The notes beneath the pieces were generated by a model. That model was not told the DNA's origin. It saw only the letters and a list, made by a program, of their open reading frames with translations, and did no database searches. Below, piece after piece: positions 32,775-40,784 of a DNA stretch of 64,000 nt. The stretch lies in the NCBI RefSeq assembly GCF_006715395.1, contig NZ_VFNC01000001.1, positions 62,001-126,000 of the forward strand. Reading direction: 5' to 3'. This DNA is from Streptomyces sp. SLBN-31. Lineage in GTDB: Bacteria; Actinomycetota; Actinomycetes; Streptomycetales; Streptomycetaceae. Positions within the stretch are counted from its first letter, which is position 1. Each line of letters begins with the position of its first letter. A program made the translations under genes and the position numbers.

Positions 32775-34046
32775 CTACGACACTTCCCCACGCCCCTGCC
32801 GAGGCAGTCCCCACTCGGCCGCGGCGGCGGAGTTGCAGTACTCCCGTACCGCACTCGTCCGGGCCACAACCCGCCCCCGGTGCACGACGATCCGGCTGTA
32901 CGCCAGTGACAGCGCCCCCGGCAGCCCGTCCCCGCGCACCGCGAGCAACTCGGCCGGGAAGCCCGCCTCGACCCGTACCTCGGGCAGCCCCAGGACCGCC
33001 CGCGCCGACGCGCTCACGGCGTCGTAGGCCTCCTCGGGGCGCAGCCCGTAGCGGGAGGCGAGCAGATAGGCCGCCTCCAACGGGTCGCCGCGCCCCACCG
33101 GGTTCGACAGGTCCCGCAGCGCACCGCTGCCCGCGGCGACCCGCACACCGGCCGCGCGCAGCAGCCGTACCGGAGCCGTGCCGCGCCGGTCGGTGCCGGA
33201 GCAGCCGCCCTGGGGCACGCACACCACGGTCACGCCGGCGGCCGCGAGCTGGTCGGCGGTGCGCCGGGCCGCCTCGGCGGGCATCCGGTCCAGCCCCCCG
33301 CACGGGCCGAGGGTCACGCCGGGGCGCAGCCCGCCGGCCATCGCGGCGAGGCGGGCGAGGCGGGCCGGATCGTCGGCGTCCGTGTGCAGGTCGACGGGGC
33401 AGCCGTACTCGGAGGCGATCTCCAGGACCGCCTCCACATATCCGGTCGGATCCGGGTCCAGGTCCGGGCACCCGCCCACCACCGTGGCGCCCATCTTGAC
33501 CGCGTCGCGCAGTACGGCGAGCCCGTCCGCCCCGGCGACCCCGGTCAGCACCCTGGGCATCGCCACGGCCGTCAGCTCGGTCAGTCCGCGCAGCGAACGC
33601 CGTGCCCGCAGTACGGCGGCCAGCGCGCCGAGCCCCTGTACGTCGCCCACGCGCACGTGTGCCCGCAACGCGGTGGCCCCGTGCCCGAGTTGCAGCAGTG
33701 CCGCCTCCGTGGCGCGGCGCTGGACGTCGTGGGGGTCGTAGGAGGCGGGGCCGTCCCCGTCGGCCGACAGCGCGGTGTCGCCGTGGGCGTGCGGTTCGGC
33801 CGGCGCCGACAGGAGGAGATACCCGCCCAGGTCCACGCGTGCCCCGCACGCGCGCGTGCCGCCCACCGCCAGGCTCCCCGCCGTGCCGACCGCCTCGATG
33901 CGCCCGCCGCCCAGCCGTACGTCCACGGTCCGGCCGTCGGTCAGCCGCGCCCCGCACAGCAGCAGAGCGGCGGGGGCGCCGGGCCCGGAGGAGCCCGAAG
34001 AGCCCGAGGGAGACGAGTGGGGCGGCTGCGGCTGGCTGTCGGGCAT
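32775..34046 (-). CDS. Amidohydrolase family protein
   Basis: A 423-residue metal-dependent hydrolase of the cytosine deaminase/imidazolonepropionase group. After a beta domain with ALLLCGARLTDGRTVDVRLG come the metal-binding HAHGD (about residue 86), VDLHTDADDP (about 222) and a GSGALRD motif in place of the usual final Asp region. These enzymes hydrolyse cyclic amides or deaminate heterocycles; the substrate is not evident. ATG at 34046 is used; a start eight codons upstream also exists. The N-terminal 30 residues are Ser/Pro-rich and dispensable-looking. The gene is monocistronic or leads the Rossmann gene. Confidence 0.78.
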   Translation of the reverse strand: MPDSQPQPPHSSPSGSSGSSGPGAPAALLLCGARLTDGRTVDVRLGGGRIEAVGTAGSLAVGGTRACGARVDLGGYLLLSAPAEPHAHGDTALSADGDGPASYDPHDVQRRATEAALLQLGHGATALRAHVRVGDVQGLGALAAVLRARRSLRGLTELTAVAMPRVLTGVAGADGLAVLRDAVKMGATVVGGCPDLDPDPTGYVEAVLEIASEYGCPVDLHTDADDPARLARLAAMAGGLRPGVTLGPCGGLDRMPAEAARRTADQLAAAGVTVVCVPQGGCSGTDRRGTAPVRLLRAAGVRVAAGSGALRDLSNPVGRGDPLEAAYLLASRYGLRPEEAYDAVSASARAVLGLPEVRVEAGFPAELLAVRGDGLPGALSLAYSRIVVHRGRVVARTSAVREYCNSAAAAEWGLPRQGRGEVS

Positions 34047-34248
34047 CGCGCTCCTGGGACAAGAGGACACAAGATCACGCAGAGTGAGTCGAGCCTAGGG
34101 TGGTGATCCGTCCTCGGCGGGGAGGAGCGCAATAGTCGTACCGGTGTGGTCATCCGTGCGCGGGGCGACCTCAGTGGCTGGTGGGGAGGCCGCGAGAAGG
34201 CCGCGCGCGGCCCGCCGCGGAGACCGGGACGGGGGCCGCGAAACGGAT

Positions 34249-34276
34249 TTGGGCGAACGGCGGCGGACCGTGTAAT
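34249..34276 (+). promoter_or_regulatory. Promoter of the tRNA-Thr/tRNA-Met/rpmG unit
   Basis: TTGGGC (34249-34254) and TGTAAT (34271-34276) are separated by 16 bp, and the tRNA-Thr gene starts 14 bp downstream. The boxes resemble the vegetative sigma (HrdB) consensus. Confidence 0.6.
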
Positions 34277-34289
34277 GTCTTCATCGCTC

Positions 34290-34362
34290 GCCCCAATAGC
34301 TCAGTCGGCAGAGCGTCTCCATGGTAAGGAGAAGGTCTACGGTTCGATTCCGTATTGGGGCT
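34290..34362 (+). tRNA. tRNA-Thr (anticodon GGT)
   Basis: A 73-nt cloverleaf: acceptor GCCCCAA pairs with TTGGGGC, and the anticodon loop reads CATGGTA-like with GGT at 34323-34325 between CTC- and GAG-containing stem strands. The T-loop TTCGATT is present. CCA is not encoded. It lies 46 bp upstream of tRNA-Met and is probably cotranscribed with it and rpmG. Confidence 0.93.
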
Positions 34363-34408
34363 CTGGTGCGAGAGGTTCCCGTCGCAAGGCGGGAACGGAT
34401 CGCATCAC

Positions 34409-34481
34409 AGCGGTGTAGCTCAGTCGGTAGAGCAAGCGGCTCATAATCGCTGTGTCACCGGTTCAAGTCCGGTCACCGCTA
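34409..34481 (+). tRNA. tRNA-Met (anticodon CAT), elongator type
   Basis: A 73-nt cloverleaf: acceptor AGCGGTG pairs with CACCGCT, and the anticodon stem AGCGG/TCGCT encloses CTCATAA with CAT at 34442-34444. The first acceptor pair is A-T, and the stem lacks the three G-C pairs of the initiator, so it is an elongator. The same tRNA-Thr, tRNA-Met, rpmG order is typical of Streptomyces. Confidence 0.92.
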
Positions 34482-34570
34482 CTGACAGTAGCCGATTGCG
34501 GGGTCGGTCCTTCGATCGGCTACTCTTCTATGCGTTAAACCATCCCATCCGTTCGTCAAGGAGCACTCAC

Positions 34571-34735
34571 GTGGCTGCCACCGACGTCCGCCCGAAGATC
34601 ACGCTGGCCTGCGTGGAGTGCAAGGAGCGGAACTACATCACCAAGAAGAACCGGCGTAACAACCCGGACCGTCTTGAGATGAAGAAGCACTGCCCGCGTT
34701 GCAACGCGCACACCGCGCACCGCGAAACGCGATAA
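34571..34735 (+). CDS. rpmG: 50S ribosomal protein L33
   Basis: A 54-residue L33 with zinc-ribbon cysteines CVEC at residues 14-17 and CPRC at 41-44. It is the zinc-binding (C+) form; Streptomyces also carry a cysteine-free copy used under zinc limitation. GTG at 34571 follows AAGGAG. It sits downstream of two tRNAs and is followed by a strong terminator, so the three genes form a short transcription unit for translation components. Confidence 0.95.
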   Translation: MAATDVRPKITLACVECKERNYITKKNRRNNPDRLEMKKHCPRCNAHTAHRETR

Positions 34736-34750
34736 ATCAGGCTCGTACAC

Positions 34751-34781
34751 GAGGCCGCCCCCACCACAAGGGGGCGGCCTC
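34751..34781 (+). terminator. rpmG terminator
   Basis: A 12-bp perfect stem (GAGGCCGCCCCC 34751-34762 with 34770-34781), loop ACCACAA, lies 15 bases past the rpmG stop. Confidence 0.8.
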
Positions 34782-34836
34782 GCGTCGTTTGCCCGCGCAG
34801 TGAACGTAAGTCATCGACACCAGGAGGTGCCGAGCC

Positions 34837-35289
34837 ATGGCGCTCGACCAGTCCTTCGTGGGGCGGACGTACCCGCCCACCGCCCCCTACGAGGTGGGCC
34901 GCGAGAAGATCCGTGAGTTCGCGGAAGCGGTGGGGGACACCAATCCCGCGTACACGGACCCGGAGGCCGCCAAGGCGCTCGGTCACCCCGACGTCGTCGC
35001 CCCGCCGACCTTTGTGTTCGCCATCACCTTCAAGGCGGCGGCTCAGGTCGTCCAGGACTCCCAGCTCGGCCTGGACTACAGCCGGGTCGTGCACGGCGAC
35101 CAGAAGTTCTCGTACGTCCGCCCGGTACGGGCCGGTGACCGCCTCACCGTCATCTCCACGATCGAGGCGATCAAGTCCCTGGCGGGCAACGACATCCTGG
35201 ACATCCGCGGTGAGGTCCACGACGAGGCGGGCGAGCACGTCGTGACCGCCTGGACGAAGCTGGTCGCGCGCGCGGCAGAGGAGGCGTGA
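34837..35289 (+). CDS. MaoC-like dehydratase, HadA-type subunit
   Basis: A 150-residue hot-dog fold protein of the FAS1-type dehydratase N-terminal family (UPF0336). It contains YEVGREKIREFAEAVGDTNP and VVHGDQKFSYVRPVRAGD, as in mycobacterial HadA/HadC, which form heterodimers with a HadB catalytic subunit to dehydrate 3-hydroxyacyl thioesters. It lacks the catalytic Asp/His pair, which the next gene provides. ATG at 34837 follows AGGAGG. The gap to the HadB-type gene is seven bases, so they are cotranslated partners. Confidence 0.85.
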   Translation: MALDQSFVGRTYPPTAPYEVGREKIREFAEAVGDTNPAYTDPEAAKALGHPDVVAPPTFVFAITFKAAAQVVQDSQLGLDYSRVVHGDQKFSYVRPVRAGDRLTVISTIEAIKSLAGNDILDIRGEVHDEAGEHVVTAWTKLVARAAEEA

Positions 35290-35296
35290 GAGCGGG

Positions 35297-35725
35297 ATGA
35301 CGGCAAAGATCGCATACGACGACGTCGAGGTCGGCACCGAACTGCCCGCCCGGACCTTTCCCGTGACTCGCGCCACACTCGTCCAGTACGCGGGCGCCTC
35401 CGGGGACTTCAACCCCATCCACTGGAACGAGAAGTTCGCCAAGGAGGTGGGCCTCCCCGACGTCATCGCGCACGGCATGTTCACCATGGCCGAGGCGATT
35501 CGGGTGGTCACCGACTGGGCCGGCGACCCGGGCGCGGTCGTCGAGTACGGCGTCCGCTTCACCAAGCCGGTCGTCGTCCCGAACGACGACAAGGGCGCCG
35601 TGATCGAGGTCAGCGCCAAGGTCGCCGCCAAGCTCGACGACAACACCGTCCGCGTGGACCTCACGGCGACCAGCGCCGGCCAGAAGGTGCTGGGCATGTC
35701 GAGGGCGGTCGTCCGCCTGGCGTGA
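35297..35725 (+). CDS. MaoC-like dehydratase, HadB-type catalytic subunit
   Basis: A 142-residue hot-dog fold hydratase. It carries the (R)-hydratase motif with catalytic Asp and His: YAGASGDFNPIHWNEKFAKE (about residues 31-50), followed by IAHGMFTMA. It likely pairs with the HadA-type product and dehydrates or hydrates acyl thioesters in a fatty-acid-related pathway. The exact acyl substrate in Streptomyces is not established. The two genes form an operon ending in a hairpin at 35748-35783. Confidence 0.87.
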   Translation: MTAKIAYDDVEVGTELPARTFPVTRATLVQYAGASGDFNPIHWNEKFAKEVGLPDVIAHGMFTMAEAIRVVTDWAGDPGAVVEYGVRFTKPVVVPNDDKGAVIEVSAKVAAKLDDNTVRVDLTATSAGQKVLGMSRAVVRLA

Positions 35726-35747
35726 GCCACGCGCGCGCGTGGCGAGC

Positions 35748-35783
35748 GGTAAGGGGCTCCCTCAGTGGCGGGCGCCCCTTACC
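35748..35783 (+). terminator. Terminator after the MaoC pair
   Basis: GGTAAGGGGC (35748-35757) pairs with GCCCCTTACC (35774-35783) around a 16-base loop, 22 bases past the stop codon. Confidence 0.7.
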
Positions 35784-35825
35784 CCCGCCTCTTGCGAACG
35801 CACTCCCCGCCCTCCCCTTGACGTA

Positions 35826-35845
35826 GTTAGTGATTGAGCACTAAC
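35826..35845. promoter_or_regulatory. TetR operator 1, at the regulator's own promoter
   Basis: GTTAGTG (35826-35832) and CACTAAC (35839-35845) form a palindrome with a 6-base spacer, directly after a TTGACG -35-like box at 35818-35823. It overlaps the regulator's promoter, so it should mediate autorepression. A similar site lies before the MFS gene. Confidence 0.7.
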
Positions 35846-35853
35846 TTGCTCGC

Positions 35854-36423
35854 ATGGTCAGGATGAGCGCAGAAGAGAGGCGCGAGAGTGTCATCCGCGC
35901 GGCGACGGCCGAGTTCGCCCGCGGCGGCTACTACGGCACGTCCACCGAGGCGATCGCCAAGCGCGTGGGTGTCTCGCAGCCGTATCTCTTCCGCCTCTTC
36001 CCGGGCAAGAAGGCGATCTTCCTCGCAGCGTCCCAGCGGTGCCTGGAGGACACGATCCGCACCTTCGAGGAGGCCGCCGAGGGTCTGGAGGGCGAGGAGG
36101 CCCTGCGCGCCATGGCGAACGCCTACACCAAGGTCATCGCCGAGGAGCCCGAGCGGCTGCTGATGCAGATGCAGATGTACGTGGCCGTGGCCGCCGCCGA
36201 ACAGGCCGGCGAGCCCGAACTCGGCGAGCAGGTGCGGGCGGGCTGGATGCGCCTGTGGGACACGGTCCACCTGTCGCTGGGCGCCGACACCGATGAGACG
36301 ACGACCTTCATGGCGTACGGGATGCTCATCAACTGCCTGGTGTCCATGGGCTTCCCGCCCGGGCACAGGATCTGGGAAGGGCTCTACCCCGAGGCGCGCC
36401 TCAGGGGCCGGCTGGAGAAGTAG
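35854..36423 (+). CDS. TetR-family repressor controlling an MFS exporter
   Basis: A 189-residue TetR protein. The helix-turn-helix lies at residues about 25-50 (TSTEAIAKRVGVSQPYLFRLFPGKKAIFLAA), and a helical ligand-binding domain follows. It is probably a repressor of its own gene and of the MFS transporter 120 bp downstream, since both are preceded by related TTAGT palindromes. The inducer is probably a drug-like compound exported by the transporter. ATG at 35854 lies only nine bases after the operator, and a Met at codon 4 is an alternative. Confidence 0.85.
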   Translation: MVRMSAEERRESVIRAATAEFARGGYYGTSTEAIAKRVGVSQPYLFRLFPGKKAIFLAASQRCLEDTIRTFEEAAEGLEGEEALRAMANAYTKVIAEEPERLLMQMQMYVAVAAAEQAGEPELGEQVRAGWMRLWDTVHLSLGADTDETTTFMAYGMLINCLVSMGFPPGHRIWEGLYPEARLRGRLEK

Positions 36424-36486
36424 AAGCAAGAGGTGGACGGAAGGGCGAGAACCCGACCGTCACGGCGGACATCCGTGCCCGCGAAA

Positions 36487-36506
36487 GTTAGTCATCAATA
36501 ACTAAT
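36487..36506. promoter_or_regulatory. TetR operator 2, upstream of the MFS gene
   Basis: TTAGT (36488-36492) and ACTAA (36501-36505) flank an 8-base spacer, the same outline and spacing as operator 1. It stands about 40 bp before the MFS start. Confidence 0.6.
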
Positions 36507-36545
36507 TAATCGATGACCTTCATCTGATGACCCTCTGGGGGAGCG

Positions 36546-37988
36546 ATGTCAGAGCAGACCGCACGTCGCGGGGGAACCGTCTGGGCCCTCGTCATCACCA
36601 GCGTCGCCGGATTCATGGCGGCGCTCGACAACCTCGTAGTCACCACCGCCCTGCCCTCCATCCGCAAGGACCTCGGGGGAGCCCTGGACGACCTGGAATG
36701 GACGGTCAGTGCCTACACCCTGACCTTCGCCGTCCTCCTGATGTTCGGCGCGGCACTGGGCGACCGCTTCGGCCGGCGCCGCCTCTTCCTCACCGGCCTC
36801 ACGATATTCACCGGCGCCTCCGCCGCCGCGGCCATGTCGACCGGCATCGACGCCCTCATCGCCGCCCGGGCGATCCAGGGCGTGGGCGCGGCGATCATGA
36901 TGCCGCTGACCCTCACCCTCCTCACCGCGGCTGTCCCCGCCGCCAAGCGCGGGATGGCGTACGGCATCTGGGGCGCGGTCAACGGCCTGGCGGTGGCCTC
37001 CGGCCCGCTGATCGGCGGCAGCCTCACCGAGCACGTCTCCTGGCACTGGATCTTCTGGCTGAACGTGCCGCTGGGCATCGCCCTGCTGCCGCTCGCCCGC
37101 CTCCGCCTGGCCGAGTCGCACGGCACCGGAGCGCCCCTCGACATCCCCGGCACCCTGCTGGCCAGCGGTGGTCTGTTCGGGATCGTCTACGGCCTGGTCC
37201 GCGGCCCCGCCGACGGCTGGACGGCACCTCTCGTCCTCACCGGCCTGTTCGCGGGCGCCGCGCTGCTGACCGCCTTCGTCCTCTACAGCCTGCGCGCCAA
37301 GAACCCCATGCTGCCGATGCGCCTGTTCCGCTCGCGGGCCTTCTCCGGCATCAACGCGGCGAGCCTGCTCATGTTCCTCGGGATGTTCGGCTCGATCTTC
37401 CTGCTCAGCCAGTTCATGCAGGGCGTCCTCGGCTACTCGCCCACCGAGGCGGGCCTGCGGATGCTCCCCTGGACCGGCATGCCGATGCTCGTCGCCCCGG
37501 TCGCCGGCATCCTGTCCGACCGCATCGGAGGCCGGCCCGTGGTTGCCGCGGGCCTCTTCTTCCAGGCGGCGGGGCTCGGCTGGATGGCTTCCGTGGTCGA
37601 CCCCGAGGTGTCCTACGCCGCCCAGCTCCCGGCCCTGATCATCAGCGGCGTCGGCATGGGTCTGTTCTTCGCTCCGGCCGCCAACCTGGTCATGTCCAGC
37701 GTCCGCGCCACTGAGCAGGGCATCGCCTCCGGTGCGAACAACGCGCTGCGTGAGGTGGGGGGCGCACTGGGCATCGCGATCATGTCGTCGATCTTCTCGT
37801 CCCAGGGTGGGTACGAATCCGCCCAGACCTTCGTCGACGGTCTGCAGCCGGCGCTGGTCACCGGGGCGGCGGTGGTCGCGGTCGCGGGAGCCGCGGCGCT
37901 GCTGATCCCGAGGCGTCGCGCGCCCCACCCGACGGCCACCTCCCCGGCAGAGGAACCGACCCCGACCCTCGACCCCGTCGCAGGATGA
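36546..37988 (+). CDS. MFS transporter, DHA2 drug:H+ antiporter type
   Basis: A 480-residue membrane protein with about 14 hydrophobic helices. Motif A is GDRFGRRRLFL at residues about 76-86, and the helix-5 motif VNGLAVASGPLIGGSLTEHVSWHWIFWLNVP matches the DHA2 (EmrB/QacA) signature. It should expel small hydrophobic compounds using the proton gradient. ATG at 36546 has a GGGGGA ribosome-binding site. It is cotranscribed with or regulated by the TetR gene upstream, and a terminator follows at 38000-38034. The exported compound is unknown. Confidence 0.88.
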   Translation: MSEQTARRGGTVWALVITSVAGFMAALDNLVVTTALPSIRKDLGGALDDLEWTVSAYTLTFAVLLMFGAALGDRFGRRRLFLTGLTIFTGASAAAAMSTGIDALIAARAIQGVGAAIMMPLTLTLLTAAVPAAKRGMAYGIWGAVNGLAVASGPLIGGSLTEHVSWHWIFWLNVPLGIALLPLARLRLAESHGTGAPLDIPGTLLASGGLFGIVYGLVRGPADGWTAPLVLTGLFAGAALLTAFVLYSLRAKNPMLPMRLFRSRAFSGINAASLLMFLGMFGSIFLLSQFMQGVLGYSPTEAGLRMLPWTGMPMLVAPVAGILSDRIGGRPVVAAGLFFQAAGLGWMASVVDPEVSYAAQLPALIISGVGMGLFFAPAANLVMSSVRATEQGIASGANNALREVGGALGIAIMSSIFSSQGGYESAQTFVDGLQPALVTGAAVVAVAGAAALLIPRRRAPHPTATSPAEEPTPTLDPVAG

Positions 37989-37999
37989 CCCAACCCCCC

Positions 38000-38034
38000 G
38001 AAACGGCCCCGCTTCCCAAAGTCGGGGCCGTTTC
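38000..38034 (+). terminator. MFS gene terminator
   Basis: An 11-bp perfect stem (GAAACGGCCCC 38000-38010 with 38024-38034) ends in TTTC, 12 bases past the stop codon. Confidence 0.75.
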
Positions 38035-38553
38035 CCCGTACCCCGGCAGGTGGGCTTCGGCCCGGCCAAGAGGTACCGCTGCGCCCACCCGTGCCGCCCA
38101 AGCGGCACGACTGCCCGCAGCTGAGCGAGTGCAGCCGCCGAACGTCCGCTGCGACGGCCGGAGCTGAGTGGCACAGCCGCCGAGGCCCCCGCTGCCATGG
38201 CCCAGCGAGCGACCACAGCCGCCGGACCCGCAGCCGAGTGGCCACAGGCGCCGCCCGCCGCGACGACGGCCCGCGGCCGATTGCCGGGGCTGTCGGCCTC
38301 GTAAGGCATCCGCTGTGGCGGCCCGCAGGGGGCTACGGCGGGGAGGGGGCGGGGTGGGGGGTGTCCGCCCGCAGTGGCGGGCGTCAGGCTGGGAGTGCGT
38401 CTTGGCCGACGGCACCGCCCGTCCGAGGACGGACACCCCCCACCCCGCCCCCGCACCCACACCCACCCCGCCCCCGCCTCGCACCCACACCCCCGGCGCC
38501 CGCGCCCCCGCACCCACACCGACCGCGGCCCCGAAGCCGGAGGCCCTACCCTT
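38035..38553. other. 520-bp intergenic region upstream of murB
   Basis: No convincing gene. Long frames here are GC-driven and encode Pro/His/Thr-rich low-complexity sequence. The region includes a 22-bp G-rich inverted repeat (38345-38452) and a CA-rich stretch with CGCACCCACAC-like repeats (38452-38520). The murB promoter should lie here. Confidence 0.5.
38345..38452. repeat. 22-bp perfect inverted repeat, G-run rich, upstream of murB
   Basis: Positions 38345-38366 and 38431-38452 are exact complements, 64 bp apart. Each arm has runs of five, four and six G (or C), so it could fold into a cruciform or, on one strand, a G-quadruplex. It lies about 100-210 bp before the murB start. Confidence 0.75.
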
Positions 38554-39615
38554 GTGCCCGTGCAGGAACGACACGACGCCCCCCTCGCCCCGCTGACCAC
38601 CTTCCGCCTGGGCGGCCCAGCCTCCCGCCTGATCACCGCCACCACCGACGCGGAGGTCATCGCGGCGGTCCGCGAGGCCGACGACACCGGCACCCCGCTC
38701 CTGCTGATCGGCGGCGGCTCGAACCTGGTCATCGGCGACAAGGGCTTCCCCGGCACCGCCCTGGTCATCGCCACCAAGGGTTTCACCCTCGACGGCACCC
38801 GCCTCGAACTCGCCGCGGGCGAGGTGTGGACCGACGTCGTCGCCCGCACGGTCGAGGCCGGCCTCGCCGGCATCGAGTGCCTGGCCGGCATCCCCGGCTC
38901 CGCCGGCGCGACCCCCATCCAGAACGTGGGCGCGTACGGCCAGGAGGTCTCCTCGACGATCACCGAGGTCGTCGCCTACGACCGCACGACCCGCGAGACG
39001 GTCACCCTCCCGAACGCCGACTGCGCCTTCTCCTACCGCCACAGCCGCTTCAAGGCCGACCCCGACCGCTACGTCGTCCTGCGCGTCCGCTACGACCTCG
39101 AGGACGCGGCCGGCCTCTCCGGCCCCATCAAGTACGCCGAGACGGCCCGCGCCCTCGGCGTGGACCCCGGCGACCGCGTCCCCCTGCCCGCCGCCCGCGA
39201 GACGGTCCTCAAGCTCCGCTCGGGCAAGGGCATGGTCCTGGACCCCGAGGACCACGACACCTGGTCGGCGGGCTCCTTCTTCACCAACCCGATCCTCACG
39301 AACGCCGACTTCGCCGCCTTCCACGCACGCGTGAGGGAACACCTCGGCCCCGACGCCGAACCCCCCGCCTACCCGGCGGGCGAGGGCCGCACCAAGACCT
39401 CGGCGGCCTGGCTGATCGACAAGGCGGGCTTCACCAAGGGCTACGGCACCGGCCCAGCCCGCATCTCCACCAAGCACACCCTCGCCCTCACCAACAGGGG
39501 CGAAGCCACCACGGAGGACCTCCTCGCCCTCGCCCGCGAGGTCGTGGCAGGCGTCCGCGACACCTTCGGCATCACGCTCGTCAACGAACCGGTGACGGTC
39601 GGCGTGAGCCTGTAA
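38554..39615 (+). CDS. murB: UDP-N-acetylmuramate dehydrogenase
   Basis: A 353-residue FAD enzyme that reduces UDP-N-acetylglucosamine enolpyruvate to UDP-MurNAc in peptidoglycan synthesis, using NADPH. Visible motifs: FAD-binding IGGGSNLVI near 47-55, GIPGSAGATPIQNVGAYGQE near 115-134, the SYRHSRFK region with the catalytic Tyr and Arg, and SAGSFFTNPI with the catalytic Ser. GTG at 38554 has GGAGG ten bases upstream; a second GTG two codons later is possible. The long frame upstream is spurious. It faces the add gene tail to tail with only 11 bp between stops. Confidence 0.93.
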   Translation: MPVQERHDAPLAPLTTFRLGGPASRLITATTDAEVIAAVREADDTGTPLLLIGGGSNLVIGDKGFPGTALVIATKGFTLDGTRLELAAGEVWTDVVARTVEAGLAGIECLAGIPGSAGATPIQNVGAYGQEVSSTITEVVAYDRTTRETVTLPNADCAFSYRHSRFKADPDRYVVLRVRYDLEDAAGLSGPIKYAETARALGVDPGDRVPLPAARETVLKLRSGKGMVLDPEDHDTWSAGSFFTNPILTNADFAAFHARVREHLGPDAEPPAYPAGEGRTKTSAAWLIDKAGFTKGYGTGPARISTKHTLALTNRGEATTEDLLALAREVVAGVRDTFGITLVNEPVTVGVSL

Positions 39616-39626
39616 CGGGCCAGGCC

Positions 39627-40658
39627 CTAAGACGCCAGCCAGTCGTCGATCCCCGCCAGCAGCTTCCGCCGCACATCCTCCGGCGCCGCCGACCCCCGCA
39701 CCGACTGCCGAGCCAGCTCGGCCAACTCCTCGTCGCCGAAACCATGGTGGCGCCGAGCGATCTCGTACTGCGCGGCGAGCCGGGACCCGAACAGCAGCGG
39801 ATCGTCGGCGCCCAGGGCCAGCGGCACACCGGCGTCGTACAGGGTCCGCAGCGGGACGTCCTCGGGCTTCTCGTAGACACCCAGCGCGACGTTCGACGCC
39901 GGGCACACCTCGCACGTGACGCCCCTGTCCGCGAGCCGCTTCAGCAGCCGCGGATCCTCGGCGGCCCGCACCCCGTGCCCCAGCCGGTCGGCGTGCAGGT
40001 CGTCGAGGCAGTCCCGTACCGACGACGGCCCGGTCAGCTCCCCGCCGTGCGGGGCGGACAGCAGGCCGCCCTCGCGGGCGATGTGGAAGGCACGGTCGAA
40101 GTCGCGGGCCATGCCCCGCCGCTCGTCGTTGGACAGCCCGAAGCCCACGACGCCCCGCTCCGCGTACCGCACGGCGAGCCGGGCCAGCGTGCGGGCGTCC
40201 AGCGGATGCTTCATCCGGTTCGCGGCGACGAGCACCCGCATCCCGAGCCCCGTCTCCCTGGACGTGGTCTCGACGGCGTCGAGGATGATCTCCAGCGCGG
40301 GGATCAATCCGCCCAGCCGAGGGGCGTACGAGGTCGGATCGACCTGGATCTCCAACCACCCCGAGCCGTCCCGGACGTCCTCCTCGGCGGCCTCGCGCAC
40401 CAGCCGCTGGATGTCCCCGGGCTCGCGCAGACACGACCGGGCGGCGTCGTACAGCCGCTGGAAGCGGAACCAGCCCCGCTCGTCCGTGGCCCGCAGCTTC
40501 GGCGGCTCCCCGCTGGTCAGCGCCTCGGTCAGGGCGTCGGGCAGCCGCACGCCGTACTTGTCGGCCAGTTCCAGGACGGTCCCCGGCCGCATGGACCCGG
40601 TGAAGTGCAGGTGCAGATGGGCCTTCGGCAGCTCAGAGACATCACGTACACGCTCCAT
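39627..40658 (-). CDS. add: Adenosine deaminase
   Basis: A 343-residue zinc hydrolase converting adenosine to inosine in purine salvage. The metal ligands HLHLH lie at residues 14-18, the substrate loop TGSMRP follows, HGGELTG is near 200, and HGVRAAEDPRLL near 228 and LGADDPLLF near 290 complete the site. The length is normal. It is a separate gene between murB and the aminotransferase, transcribed leftward. An in-frame M at 40658 is used. A terminator between add and aspC (40730-40761) suggests they are separate units. Confidence 0.9.
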   Translation of the reverse strand: MERVRDVSELPKAHLHLHFTGSMRPGTVLELADKYGVRLPDALTEALTSGEPPKLRATDERGWFRFQRLYDAARSCLREPGDIQRLVREAAEEDVRDGSGWLEIQVDPTSYAPRLGGLIPALEIILDAVETTSRETGLGMRVLVAANRMKHPLDARTLARLAVRYAERGVVGFGLSNDERRGMARDFDRAFHIAREGGLLSAPHGGELTGPSSVRDCLDDLHADRLGHGVRAAEDPRLLKRLADRGVTCEVCPASNVALGVYEKPEDVPLRTLYDAGVPLALGADDPLLFGSRLAAQYEIARRHHGFGDEELAELARQSVRGSAAPEDVRRKLLAGIDDWLAS

Positions 40659-40729
40659 CCCAGGATCCTGCCGTACGTCCCCGCCGTCCCGGTAGCGGAA
40701 TCCACGTTAGTGGTCTTGCTCGCACGAAA

Positions 40730-40761
40730 GAGCGGACCCCCTCACGCGAGGGGGTCCGCTC
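40730..40761 (-). terminator. Terminator after the aminotransferase gene
   Basis: A 12-bp stem (AGCGGACCCCCT 40731-40742 with 40749-40760), extended by a G-C pair, has a CACGCG loop. It lies about 25 bases past the aminotransferase stop on the leftward transcript. Confidence 0.8.
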
Positions 40762-40784
40762 AGCCGTTGCCAGAAGCCGGGTTC

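Noticed and set aside
36549..38963. 804-codon minus-strand frame opposite the MFS gene
   Set aside because: Gly/Arg/Glu-rich shadow; the plus strand encodes a clear MFS transporter.
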